DNA of 64,000 nt from positions 1,780,816 to 1,844,815 of the forward strand of contig DS022282.1 in NCBI GenBank assembly GCA_000153745.1, in the 5' to 3' direction. This DNA is from Rhodobacterales bacterium HTCC2255 (GTDB lineage: Bacteria; Pseudomonadota; Alphaproteobacteria; Rhodobacterales; Rhodobacteraceae). The position numbers and the translations under genes were made by a program. The notes below the pieces were generated by a model, which ran no database searches, had not been told where the DNA came from, and was given only the letters and a program-made list of their open reading frames with translations. This document shows, in pieces, positions 43,671-52,696 of the stretch; position 1 is the stretch's first letter; each line of letters begins with the position of its first letter.

Positions 43671-44915
43671 ATGAGTAAATTTGTAAATATACTTTCTGCT
43701 GTATTCGAAAAGCCACAAAATTGGATATGGACTAAAGAAAAAAATGAACAAAGTGTTTATGATTTAATAAATGATTTATTGGGAGCAAGTGGTGAAGTTA
43801 AAGGTGTTACTCTTGCTAGAGAAATACTTAATCATTACTTCAGTTGTTCTTCTGAAGAGAAACTATCATTTTTTAATTATCTGAGTGTTGAATTAGATAT
43901 TGTTCCTGATGATATAAGAAAAAAATTAGATACATATGAAGCTAATAAAACTAAAAAAAATTATAATGCTTATATGTCTGCCGCAGAACCAAAGCGTCAA
44001 GAACTTATAAGAAAATTAAATCAAGTTCCTGCAGCAACGCAAAAACTTGTGGAAATGCGATGTGATTTATTAAAATTAGTAAAAAAATATCCAAAACTTG
44101 CTACTGTTGATTTGGATTTCCAGCATTTATTTGCATCTTGGTTTAATAGAGGATTTTTAGTTCTACAGAAAATAAACTGGCAAAGTCCTGCGAATATTTT
44201 AGAAAAAATCATTCAATATGAAGCAGTACATGAAATAAAGAGTTGGAAGGATTTACAAGGCCGTCTGGAACCAGACAACAGACGTTGTTTTGCGTTTTTT
44301 CATCCATCAATGCCAGATGAGCCATTAATTTTTGTTGAAGTCGCATTGGCATATGGGATACCTAATTCAATTCAAGATCTTTTAGATAATGAACAGATAA
44401 TTGATAAAAAAATAGCATTAGATACAGCAGTTTTTTACTCTATTTCCAACTGCCAATCTGGATTGGCGGGTATTTCTTTTGGAAACTTTTTAATAAAACA
44501 GGTTGTTGAAGATTTAACTAATGAATTTGAAAATTTAAAAACATTTGTAACGCTCTCTCCTATTCCACTTTTGCAAGCTTGGTTTGAGAATGAAGGTGCA
44601 AAAATGAAACAGGATGAGACCAATAATCTTTCAAAGTTAGCCGCATTTTATTTATTAAATGGAAAAAGAGATGATGGTTTGCCTTTTGATCCAGTTGCTC
44701 GATTTCATTTAGGTAATGGTGCTCAAGTTCATGCAGTTCATGAAAATGCGGACACATCTGAGAAAGGGATAAAGCAATCTCAAGGTATGATGGTGAATTA
44801 TTTGTATGACCCAAGTATGATCGGAATTAATCATGAAAAATTTATATCAGAAAATATTATTCCAGCATCTGCTGAAATAATTTCTTTAAGTAAATCAGCA
44901 GTAAAAATTGATTGA
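43671..44915 (+). CDS. matA: Malonyl-CoA decarboxylase
   Basis: 414 residues, normal for bacterial MCD. Family landmarks FFHPSMPDEPLIFVEVALAYG, SISNCQSGLAGISFGNFLIK (with the catalytic-site Ser region), and near the C-terminus QSQGMMVNYLYD are present. It converts malonyl-CoA to acetyl-CoA and CO2. It lies 91 bases after dctM and 13 bases before the synthetase start. Base composition is low in G+C (11 of 60 at 43921-43980), in contrast with the TRAP genes. Confidence 0.92.
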   Translation: MSKFVNILSAVFEKPQNWIWTKEKNEQSVYDLINDLLGASGEVKGVTLAREILNHYFSCSSEEKLSFFNYLSVELDIVPDDIRKKLDTYEANKTKKNYNAYMSAAEPKRQELIRKLNQVPAATQKLVEMRCDLLKLVKKYPKLATVDLDFQHLFASWFNRGFLVLQKINWQSPANILEKIIQYEAVHEIKSWKDLQGRLEPDNRRCFAFFHPSMPDEPLIFVEVALAYGIPNSIQDLLDNEQIIDKKIALDTAVFYSISNCQSGLAGISFGNFLIKQVVEDLTNEFENLKTFVTLSPIPLLQAWFENEGAKMKQDETNNLSKLAAFYLLNGKRDDGLPFDPVARFHLGNGAQVHAVHENADTSEKGIKQSQGMMVNYLYDPSMIGINHEKFISENIIPASAEIISLSKSAVKID

Positions 44916-44928
44916 TAAGGACCAAAAC

Positions 44929-46440
44929 ATGAGTAACCCATTATATGATAATTTGTTTGGAAAATATATTGGTGCAAAAACATCATTTATTGAAACATCT
45001 GATGGTAGAATAATCACTCATGGCGGTTTTGTTGCTATGGCAGCGCGGCTTGCAAATGTATTTAAATCTATGGGATTAAAGAAAGGTGATAGATTAGCTA
45101 TTCAGGTTGAGAAGTCTGTGACAGCGCTATGTATTTATGCAGCCTGTGTACAATCAGGTATAGTTTTTCTCCCATTGAACACAGGTTATACAGCTAATGA
45201 AATAGAGTATTTCATCAAAGATAGTGGTTCTAAACTATTAGTATGTGATGATGAAAAGTTATCTGAAATAAGTTTAAAACTTCAAGATATTGAGATTGAA
45301 TTACTTACTCTTAATGAAAATGAAACAGGAAGTATCGTTGAGCTTGCAAAAGAACAAAAAAATATATTTCAAACAGTCGAAGCAAATGAAAATGATCTAG
45401 CTGCGTTTCTTTACACCTCTGGAACTACAGGAAGGTCTAAAGGTGCAATGCTTACTCAAAATAATCTATTATCCAATGCAAAAACATTGGTTGATTACTG
45501 GCAGTTTAATAACAAAGACACTCTTTTGCATGCCTTGCCGATCTTTCATACACATGGTCTTTTTGTGGCAATTAATGTTTGTTTAATTTCTGGTTCTAAA
45601 ATCATATTGGTGCCAAGGTTTAATCTTGATGAGCTAATTAATAATATTCCAAAGGCAACTGTTTTAATGGGAGTACCAACTTTTTATACGCGTCTTTTAT
45701 CTAATGACAGCTTTAACAATAAATTATGTGAGAAGATGCGGTTATTTATCTCTGGAAGTGCACCACTATTGGCTGAAACACATATAGATTTTGAAAAACG
45801 CACCGGACATAAAATTTTGGAACGGTATGGCATGACTGAAACAAATATGAGTACATCTAATCCATATGAAGCGGAAAGACGTGCTGGAACAGTTGGCTTC
45901 CCATTGCCTGGAATTGAAGTAAAAATAACTGACCCTAAAACAGAAAATGAATTACCAAGAGGTGAGATCGGTAATTTAGAAGTTAGAGGACCAAATGTTT
46001 TTGTGGGTTATTGGAATATGCCTGAAAAAACAAAAGAAGAATTACGTGAAGATGGGTTTTTCATTACAGGTGACCTTGGGCTTATGGATGAAGATGGATA
46101 TGTTCAAATTATTGGTCGTGATAAAGACCTCATAATTTCTGGTGGGTTCAATATATATCCAAAAGAACTCGAATTATTATTAGATGAACAAGAAGGTGTA
46201 ATTGAAAGTGCAGTTATTGGAGTGCCTCATCCTGACTTTGGAGAAACACCTTTAGGTATACTTGTGCGAGAAAAATCTGCAGAACCTAAAATTGATAAAA
46301 TAGAAAAAATAATTAAGAGCCAATTAGCTAGATATAAGCACCCCAAAAGATTTATTGTAATTGATGAGTTGCCTCGAAATACTATGGGAAAGGTACAAAA
46401 AAATCTTTTACGTGATCAGTATAGAGATACTTTTTTATGA
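44929..46440 (+). CDS. matB: Malonyl-CoA synthetase
   Basis: 503 residues from the ATG at 44929 (ATAAGGA upstream). The adenylate-forming motif LYTSGTTGRSKGAMLTQ, then RYGMTETNMSTSNPYEAERRAGTVG, YWNMPEKTKEELREDGFFITGD and the C-terminal Lys in RNTMGKVQK are all present. The RRAGTVG stretch and the linked decarboxylase point to malonate. Together MatB and MatA convert imported malonate to acetyl-CoA. Confidence 0.9.
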   Translation: MSNPLYDNLFGKYIGAKTSFIETSDGRIITHGGFVAMAARLANVFKSMGLKKGDRLAIQVEKSVTALCIYAACVQSGIVFLPLNTGYTANEIEYFIKDSGSKLLVCDDEKLSEISLKLQDIEIELLTLNENETGSIVELAKEQKNIFQTVEANENDLAAFLYTSGTTGRSKGAMLTQNNLLSNAKTLVDYWQFNNKDTLLHALPIFHTHGLFVAINVCLISGSKIILVPRFNLDELINNIPKATVLMGVPTFYTRLLSNDSFNNKLCEKMRLFISGSAPLLAETHIDFEKRTGHKILERYGMTETNMSTSNPYEAERRAGTVGFPLPGIEVKITDPKTENELPRGEIGNLEVRGPNVFVGYWNMPEKTKEELREDGFFITGDLGLMDEDGYVQIIGRDKDLIISGGFNIYPKELELLLDEQEGVIESAVIGVPHPDFGETPLGILVREKSAEPKIDKIEKIIKSQLARYKHPKRFIVIDELPRNTMGKVQKNLLRDQYRDTFL

Positions 46441-46530
46441 TAATCATTTTAAATCAATTCGAACTATTGATTTTATCTATAAAAACAATATTTAAATACA
46501 ATATATAAAAAATTTATTCTGGAGCTCCAC

Positions 46531-46905
46531 ATGAAAACTTTAGCAATAGCAACATTAGTATGCCTTTTTACATCTCAAAGTGCATTTGCTGGTGATATAG
46601 CAAAAGGTAAAAAAGCTTTTAAAAAATGTGCCAGCTGCCATAGCATTGACAATGGTGGAAAAAATAAAAGTGGACCAAATTTATATGATATTTTAAACCG
46701 CGGCATCGCAACAAATGAAAAGTTTAAATATAGTAAAAAGCTTGTTTCTTTTGCAAATGATAACCCGCTGTGGACACCTGAATTAATGAACCTATGGCTC
46801 GAAAATAGTCAAAAACTTGTTAAAGGGTCAAAGATGCGAGTTAAAGTAAAAAAAGAAACTGATCGGGAAAATTTGATCGCTTACTTTCAGTCTATGGGAG
46901 AATAA
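46531..46905 (+). CDS. Periplasmic class I cytochrome c
   Basis: 124 residues with a signal peptide (1-20, QSAFAGD). One heme motif CASCH is at residues 34-38, and Met in the GSKMR region is the likely distal ligand. This is a short c2-type cytochrome. GGAG precedes the ATG. It stands between the malonate genes and a convergent regulator gene, with no obvious partner. Confidence 0.9.
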   Translation: MKTLAIATLVCLFTSQSAFAGDIAKGKKAFKKCASCHSIDNGGKNKSGPNLYDILNRGIATNEKFKYSKKLVSFANDNPLWTPELMNLWLENSQKLVKGSKMRVKVKKETDRENLIAYFQSMGE

Positions 46906-46971
46906 TAATTATATTGATACAGCTCAGTTGAACAATAAACTTTATTGGGCTGTTCGAATTTAAATATATAA

Positions 46972-46994
46972 GTGGATAACCATAAATTATCCAC
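46972..46994. terminator. Short hairpin between the cytochrome c and AcoR-like genes
   Basis: Stem GTGGATAA (46972-46979) and TTATCCAC (46987-46994), 8 bp perfect, 7-base loop. It lies between the convergent stops at 46905 and 47051. No strong T run, so a terminator role is likely but not certain. Confidence 0.4.
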
Positions 46995-47050
46995 CAGAAC
47001 ATTTAATTTATTTCAAAAAAACTAATAATAATTTTTGCAAATTAAAATGA

Positions 47051-48946
47051 TCACATATTTTTTATGTGTTTATATACCGTAGTACGTGATAATCCCAATC
47101 TTCTTGCAACTAAACTTACGTTTTTACCAGTTTCTAACCATGTTTTTTTAACCAACAGACAGCTTTCTTTTCTTACAGAAGATTGAGAACAGCACTCACA
47201 AGGCATAATTTCTGAACCTGATAAGTTTTGGTCAGTTTGTATAATAGCATTTCTAATTACTTGGCCTTCCGCATTTGCAATTAGTACTCGTAATACTTTC
47301 TTTAATTGTCTTATATTTCCTGGCCACGGTCTTACCTTTAATGAATCCATTGCTGCCTTAGATAAAGAGTGAGACGGTGATAATTGTCGTAATAACTCTG
47401 TCACAATTTTATCAAAATCTGTCCTATCTTCCAACATGGGTAATTGAACTTGTGCACCAATCAAACATTCTAGGAATGCATCTGAAATATTCTCATTTAC
47501 TTGTAGGTCTTGCATCGATGCTTTGCTGGAAAAAAGAAAACCATTTATTGGTACAAATTTATTTCTAGTATCTGTCTCCTGGTGAGCTTCAATGACTTGA
47601 GCAATCTCATTTTGTACAATTTGAGGCAGTTCTTCTATATTGAGAAAACTAATTAATCTTCCACTGGCTAAACTAAACTTGCCCATTGGATGGCTTTGAG
47701 TTTCACTTTCAAAATATCCAATCTTTCCTGATGATCCAAAGAGAATACTTTCATAATTTTCTGATGTAATTTGATTACAATCAATTTCTAAACAAGTTTT
47801 ATTATTCAAAAAACGTCTTGAAAGCTCTGACATAGTTGAACGTTTTCCCGAACCACGTTTGCCTTCTATGAAGACTGGTAATCCATGAGTGAGAGCATTT
47901 TCAGCAGACAATAAGTGCCTTTTAAGTATTGGATCTTCAGCTATGAAATTTGGTTTGGTAGGTTTCTTGTTTATATTTGGGGGCTCTTGAATTTCCACTG
48001 ATTTATTTAAGCTTGGCTTTGTTAAAAGACTAACAATTTTTTTTGCTGTATTTTCTTTCATAGACATAAAAACTGCGGATCCCATTGCATCTTGAATCCG
48101 TATTATTTCACCTGAATTTAAACGATTTATTATTGCTGAAAAGGGAACTGAAAATATATCCCCAAAATGTTGTTTGTTGAATAAATTTAAACCATTAAGC
48201 ATGATTTTTGCATTTATGTTTGCACCATCAATAAACCCGTGCTCATCAACAGCTAAAAGTGCTGCACTTGTAGTCGAAAGGTACTCATGGCGTGCGTGGA
48301 ATACCAATATCAAGGAGTCACTAAACTGTTCTATGAAGAGTCTATTTTCAACGTTTTTACTTGCAAGTTTTACAAGAGCCAATGTGTGCTGTTGACGTGA
48401 TGCAGCATCAGATGTTGCATCGATTACGCCAAGGATTTCATCATTTTGACCATATATTGGAGCAGCAAAACAAGATAAATTTCCTAATTTTCTAAAGTAG
48501 TGATCTTTACCGGCGACGATTTGAGATTTGCCGCTGAAAAGGCATAACCCTAGTGCATTTGTCCCACGATTATCTTCAGTCCAAATTGATCCTGGAATTA
48601 CTGCTTTTCCAGCATCACTTCGTTTAAATTCTTCATCTAGATATGCATCTAAAACAACTCCGCTTGTATCAGCATAAGCGACCATAAAATTAGTTCCGGC
48701 AATTTGATTATAAAGTAATTGGAGTTCAGGTAATACAAATTGCCTAATTTTTTGATTTTTTTCTTGAATAATTGATAGATCTATATCCGAAGTAACTGCA
48801 TCTATAGGTTTGCCTGAAGGAGCTAAGCCCACTTCTCTACAGCGCGCCCAGCTGTTTTCTATGGCACTGACATCTGTAGTGGAGTCGTTTAATAATGTAG
48901 CCGAAGCTATTTCACCTTTTTTAGCTAATGTAGCATTATTGTTCAT
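47051..48946 (-). CDS. AcoR-like activator with degenerate AAA+ domain
   Basis: 631 residues. An N-terminal GAF-type domain (LPELQLLYNQIAGTNFMVAY to about residue 200), an AAA+ region (about 340-540) and a C-terminal Fis-type helix-turn-helix (VSLVARRLGLSRTTVYKHI) give the AcoR layout. The AAA part is unusual: Walker A reads GKRGSGKRS, the GAFTGA loop that contacts sigma-54 is absent (ILFGSSGKIGYFES stands there), and the Walker B Asp is replaced (FLNIEELP). It therefore probably does not act as a sigma-54 activator; it may work with sigma-70 as a dimer. Divergent from an alcohol dehydrogenase and polyol ABC operon, which it likely regulates. Confidence 0.85.
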   Translation of the reverse strand: MNNNATLAKKGEIASATLLNDSTTDVSAIENSWARCREVGLAPSGKPIDAVTSDIDLSIIQEKNQKIRQFVLPELQLLYNQIAGTNFMVAYADTSGVVLDAYLDEEFKRSDAGKAVIPGSIWTEDNRGTNALGLCLFSGKSQIVAGKDHYFRKLGNLSCFAAPIYGQNDEILGVIDATSDAASRQQHTLALVKLASKNVENRLFIEQFSDSLILVFHARHEYLSTTSAALLAVDEHGFIDGANINAKIMLNGLNLFNKQHFGDIFSVPFSAIINRLNSGEIIRIQDAMGSAVFMSMKENTAKKIVSLLTKPSLNKSVEIQEPPNINKKPTKPNFIAEDPILKRHLLSAENALTHGLPVFIEGKRGSGKRSTMSELSRRFLNNKTCLEIDCNQITSENYESILFGSSGKIGYFESETQSHPMGKFSLASGRLISFLNIEELPQIVQNEIAQVIEAHQETDTRNKFVPINGFLFSSKASMQDLQVNENISDAFLECLIGAQVQLPMLEDRTDFDKIVTELLRQLSPSHSLSKAAMDSLKVRPWPGNIRQLKKVLRVLIANAEGQVIRNAIIQTDQNLSGSEIMPCECCSQSSVRKESCLLVKKTWLETGKNVSLVARRLGLSRTTVYKHIKNM

Positions 48947-48984
48947 TTTCTATCACCCTACAAACCCTTGATATATAAAGTAGC

Positions 48985-49023
48985 GTTTGCAAACAAATCA
49001 GGCAAGTGTTCAGAAAGTGAACA
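48985..49023. promoter_or_regulatory. Two palindromes between the AcoR-like gene and the alcohol dehydrogenase
   Basis: GTTTGCAAAC at 48985-48994 is a perfect 10-bp palindrome. TGTTCA-gaaag-TGAACA at 49007-49023 has perfect 6-base arms and a 5-base spacer. Both lie in the 176-bp divergent gap and are candidates for the regulator's operator. No -24/-12 sigma-54 box (TGGCAC-N5-TTGC) was seen in the gap, in line with the missing GAFTGA in the regulator. Confidence 0.5.
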
Positions 49024-49122
49024 TATTTTCGCAATAAATGATCAAAAATGTACAGTTATAGAAGTTGTTCGAGTTAAAGGTTGCCTTCTAATGTGGCAAT
49101 ACAGAACAAATATAGGTGAAAT

Positions 49123-50178
49123 ATGAAAGCTCAAGTGCTGAATAAATACGATGACGACTTAACTGCGTCTTCGTGGGTCGATATGCAAGATGTACCTGAT
49201 CCTAAAATCGAGAAATCAAATGATGTAATCGTAAGAATTGGTGGTGCAGGTGTTTGTCGTACTGATCTGCATATTATTGAGGGTGTTTGGAGAGAGGCTG
49301 TTGATCCAACAGGTAATGAATTATTACCATTGATCATGGGTCATGAAAATGCTGGTTGGATAGAAGAAATTGGACCAGAGGTAGAGGGTCTTAAAAAAGG
49401 CGATCCTGTAATAGTCCATCCGCACATAACGGGTGGAACATGCTTAGCATGTCGTCGTGGACATGACATGCATGGAGAAGGTTCTGCATTCCCTGGAGTT
49501 GATTGTGATGGTGGATACGCTGAAGCGCTAAAAACAACCGCACGAAATATAGTAAAGCTACCTCAGGCATTAGTACCAAAAGAAGTTGCTGCTTATTCTG
49601 ATGCTGGTCTTACAGCATATCGAGCTGCAAAAAAAGCATCACGACATCTTTTGCCGGGTGAAAAATGCGTAATTATTGGTTCGGGTGGGCTAGGTCATAT
49701 TGCAATTCAAGTTTTAAGAGCAATGTGTGCCGCTGACATAATTGTAATCGATCCTTCAGACACGTCATTGGCATTAGCTGAAGAATGTGGTGCTGATGAA
49801 TTAGTCAAAGCTGACGGAAACGAAGTTCAGAGAGTTTTAGAGTTAACAAAAGGTTTAGGCGCTGAAGCTGTTATGGATTTTGTTGCTGAACGTGGCACAA
49901 CTGCAAAAGGTTTGGCCATGACCCGCAACATGGGAACATATTATGTAGTTGGATATGGTGAAGACATAAATGTGAGTGCTTTTGAAATGATTACAACTGA
50001 AAAGAATATCGTTGGAAACCTTGTCGGTACATGGGCAGAACTAACGGAATTAATGTCTCTGGCAGATAGAGGAAAAGTTCACTTATCTACACAGGAATAT
50101 AGTCTGGCAAATGCTAACCAAGCGTTGCAAGATTTAAATAATGGAAAAGTAAAGGGACGAGCTGTCCTAATACCATAA
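49123..50178 (+). CDS. Zinc-type alcohol dehydrogenase (MDR)
   Basis: 351 residues. The catalytic zinc ligands appear as GVCRTDLH (Cys) and GHENAG (His-Glu); the nucleotide loop is GSGGLGHIAIQVL. The structural-zinc lobe is reduced: CLACRRGHDMHGEG has two Cys, then His instead of the usual later Cys. This may be a changed zinc site or none. A primary or secondary alcohol of medium size is the expected substrate; the following polyol-type ABC transporter suggests an imported polyol. AGGTG lies 6 bases before the ATG. Confidence 0.88.
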   Translation: MKAQVLNKYDDDLTASSWVDMQDVPDPKIEKSNDVIVRIGGAGVCRTDLHIIEGVWREAVDPTGNELLPLIMGHENAGWIEEIGPEVEGLKKGDPVIVHPHITGGTCLACRRGHDMHGEGSAFPGVDCDGGYAEALKTTARNIVKLPQALVPKEVAAYSDAGLTAYRAAKKASRHLLPGEKCVIIGSGGLGHIAIQVLRAMCAADIIVIDPSDTSLALAEECGADELVKADGNEVQRVLELTKGLGAEAVMDFVAERGTTAKGLAMTRNMGTYYVVGYGEDINVSAFEMITTEKNIVGNLVGTWAELTELMSLADRGKVHLSTQEYSLANANQALQDLNNGKVKGRAVLIP

Positions 50179-50212
50179 ACGAAGAAATACTAAAATCTGG
50201 GAGGAATAAAGT

Positions 50213-51748
50213 ATGAAGAAGATGATTAAAATCAGCACACTGACTGTGACTGCAAGTTTACTTGCTGTAGCTGCTCAAGCTGACAAGTGGAGCGATCAGT
50301 TTCCACACATTAAGAACACTGGTGATATTGCTGGTGAGTGTTCTTATGAGTCGATGTCTAAGAAAGACTATTCAGGTCAAAAACTAACAATCAATACACA
50401 CGCTGTGCCTGTTATTGGTGAGCCAACTGCCTTGCATGCAGAACAATTTAGCAAACTTACTGGCGCTGAGGTGAATGTCATTCATACACCAGCTGGTGAT
50501 TTGTATTCAAAAGCAATGGTTCCATTTCAAGCAGGTCAAGCACCTTATGATATCGTATTTGGTTTCTCTAACTTTATTAGAGACTGGAAGCAGTATTTAC
50601 AGCCAGTACCAGCCAAGTATGTAAATATGCGTCAAATGCAAGACGTTACACAAAGTCATATTGATGTGAATTCATGGGATGGTGAAATGATCCAATTCCC
50701 AATCGATGGTGACCGCCATTATCTAAAATATAGAAAAGATGTAATTGATAATCCAGAGTATCAAGCAAAGTATAAAGCTGAAACTGGAAATGAATTACGT
50801 GTACCACAAACATGGAAAGAATATGGCGAAATGGCTACTTTCTTCAATGGTTGGGATTGGGATAATGACGGCGAATTAGAGTATGGTTCTGCAGAAGTTA
50901 TGAAAAAAGATGACTTAATGTTTGCAGCATTCTTTAGTCGTTCAGTTGCATATGCTAAAAACCCAAGAGTTCCAGGTGGATATTTCTTTGATCTAGAATC
51001 AATGGAACCACTAATTAATGGTCCAGGCTTTGTAGAAGCGTTAACTGACTGGGTTGAAGCTACTAAGTATGTACCACCAGGTGGAATTAACTTTGGTTTG
51101 GGTGATGAAATTAACTCTTTTGGTGGCGGACAAACATTGTTTAGCTTCTCATGGGATGATGCTTTCGTAGCTGCGATGCAAGACGATAGCCCAATCAAAA
51201 ATAAAGTTGGAGCAGCACCATTGCCTGGTTCAGATCGTGTTTGGAACCGTTCAAGCGGTGCATGGGAAAATGAATTCAACCAAGCGCCTTACATTGTATG
51301 GGGTTGGACAGCAGCTGTTGCAAAAGCAAGTAAAAATCAAGACGTAGCATTTGATTACTTATGCTTCTTTGCAAACGACGCTAACCACCAAGCAGATATA
51401 GCTATTGGTCGATTTGGTGTTAACCCATTTAAGAAGTCAGACTTTGTGCCAGAATTATATGTAGAGCGTCAAGGTTGGGATCCAGAAATTGCGAAGCAGT
51501 ATGCTGAAACACTTATGGAAATGGAAGAGGGTAGTACTAACCGTGTATTCCCACTACGTGTGCCAGGTGTTTTCCAATTTAATAGTGCAATAGCCACTGG
51601 TACTTCTAAAGCGTTAGCAGGACAATTATCTCCGCAAGAAGCACTTGACGAAGTAGCAGCTGAGTGGAAAAAAATTGTTAAGCGCATAGGTGCAGATACA
51701 GTAAGAGAAGCATATGCCATAGGTGTAGCTTTAGAAGACAATCTGTAA
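50213..51748 (+). CDS. ABC sugar/polyol substrate-binding protein
   Basis: 511 residues with signal peptide (1-23, AVAAQADK) and GGGAGGA before the ATG. Family-1 binding-protein landmarks LHAEQFSKLTGAEVNVIHTPAGDLYSKAM, GWDWDNDGELEYG, FGGGQTLFSFSWDDA and DVAFDYLCFFAND are present (quoted in part). It is large for the family. The transporter has two ATPases of the GlpS/GlpT kind, so glycerol or another polyol is the best guess. Base usage is that of a highly expressed gene, and a terminator-like hairpin follows it. Confidence 0.87.
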   Translation: MKKMIKISTLTVTASLLAVAAQADKWSDQFPHIKNTGDIAGECSYESMSKKDYSGQKLTINTHAVPVIGEPTALHAEQFSKLTGAEVNVIHTPAGDLYSKAMVPFQAGQAPYDIVFGFSNFIRDWKQYLQPVPAKYVNMRQMQDVTQSHIDVNSWDGEMIQFPIDGDRHYLKYRKDVIDNPEYQAKYKAETGNELRVPQTWKEYGEMATFFNGWDWDNDGELEYGSAEVMKKDDLMFAAFFSRSVAYAKNPRVPGGYFFDLESMEPLINGPGFVEALTDWVEATKYVPPGGINFGLGDEINSFGGGQTLFSFSWDDAFVAAMQDDSPIKNKVGAAPLPGSDRVWNRSSGAWENEFNQAPYIVWGWTAAVAKASKNQDVAFDYLCFFANDANHQADIAIGRFGVNPFKKSDFVPELYVERQGWDPEIAKQYAETLMEMEEGSTNRVFPLRVPGVFQFNSAIATGTSKALAGQLSPQEALDEVAAEWKKIVKRIGADTVREAYAIGVALEDNL

Positions 51749-51779
51749 TAGCTTTATAATTAAAGTATATTAAACTTTT

Positions 51780-51814
51780 GAACGCCCCTTAAATAATTTT
51801 GGGGCGTTCCTTTT
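51780..51814 (+). terminator. Hairpin between the binding-protein and permease genes
   Basis: GAACGCCCC (51780-51788) pairs perfectly over 9 bp with GGGGCGTTC (51801-51809), with a 12-base AT-rich loop. It is followed by ctttt at 51810-51814. It is 31 bases after the binding-protein stop and 16 before the permease start, so partial termination would give excess binding protein. Confidence 0.75.
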
Positions 51815-51830
51815 AAAACGGAAAAAAATC

Positions 51831-52694
51831 ATGAATTTTAAACACAAATATCTGTTTTTACTTCCCGGCTTCCTTGTATTGCTAGGAATTTTAATTTTCC
51901 CAATTGGGTTCACAGTTAGATTAAGTCTTTCTAGTTGGGATAGTTTTTTCCCTGGGTTAGATTTTATTGGCCTGGAAAATTACACTAGATTATTTACGGA
52001 TGACCCGAGATTTTGGGAAGCTTTTCAAAGATTGAGCTTTATGTCAGTGATTACAGTTTTTTTACAGTACACCATTGGCTTTGCTTTAGCTCATATGGTT
52101 TGGAAAGAAATTAAATTTCAAAGATTTTTCCGTGTTCTTTTTTTAATACCGATGATGACTACACCAGTAATTATGACGGTAATTTGGAAAACAGTTTTCC
52201 ATGAGTCATTAGGCCCTGTAAATGATTTTTTTAGTTTGTTTGGAGTAACACCACTTTGGTTAAGTAGTGAAGCCTTATCAAAGGTAACGGTAATTATTGT
52301 AGAAGTATGGCAATGGACACCATTTATGTTCCTGCTGTTATTAGCTGGATTGCTATCTCTTCCAAAAGAGCCGTTCTTAGCAGCTTCAATTGATGGCGCT
52401 GGCCCAATAAGAAAGTTTGTATATGTAACTTTTCCATTGATGGCGCCAATTTCAATCGGTGCAATAATTATTAGACTTATTGAGGCGTCAAAAATAATGG
52501 ATACTGTATATGTGCTCACATCCGGTGGTCCTGGCACATCATCTGAAACTTCAAGTTTCTATATTTTTATAAAAGGTTTGCGAGAATTCCAATTTGGTTA
52601 CTCAGCGGCTCTGTCATTAACATATCTAATTATAATGATCATCAGCCTAACCATTATAGCAAAAATGCTAGTTAAATTGATGATAAGGAGCTAG
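51831..52694 (+). CDS. ABC sugar/polyol permease (MalF type)
   Basis: 287 residues, six helices. The coupling loop reads PFLAASIDGAGPIRKFVYVTFPLMAPIS, with the EAA-type DGAG motif. The first helix is GFLVLLGILIFPIGFTV. It pairs with the permease at 52697. Confidence 0.92.
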   Translation: MNFKHKYLFLLPGFLVLLGILIFPIGFTVRLSLSSWDSFFPGLDFIGLENYTRLFTDDPRFWEAFQRLSFMSVITVFLQYTIGFALAHMVWKEIKFQRFFRVLFLIPMMTTPVIMTVIWKTVFHESLGPVNDFFSLFGVTPLWLSSEALSKVTVIIVEVWQWTPFMFLLLLAGLLSLPKEPFLAASIDGAGPIRKFVYVTFPLMAPISIGAIIIRLIEASKIMDTVYVLTSGGPGTSSETSSFYIFIKGLREFQFGYSAALSLTYLIIMIISLTIIAKMLVKLMIRS

Positions 52695-52696
52695 AA

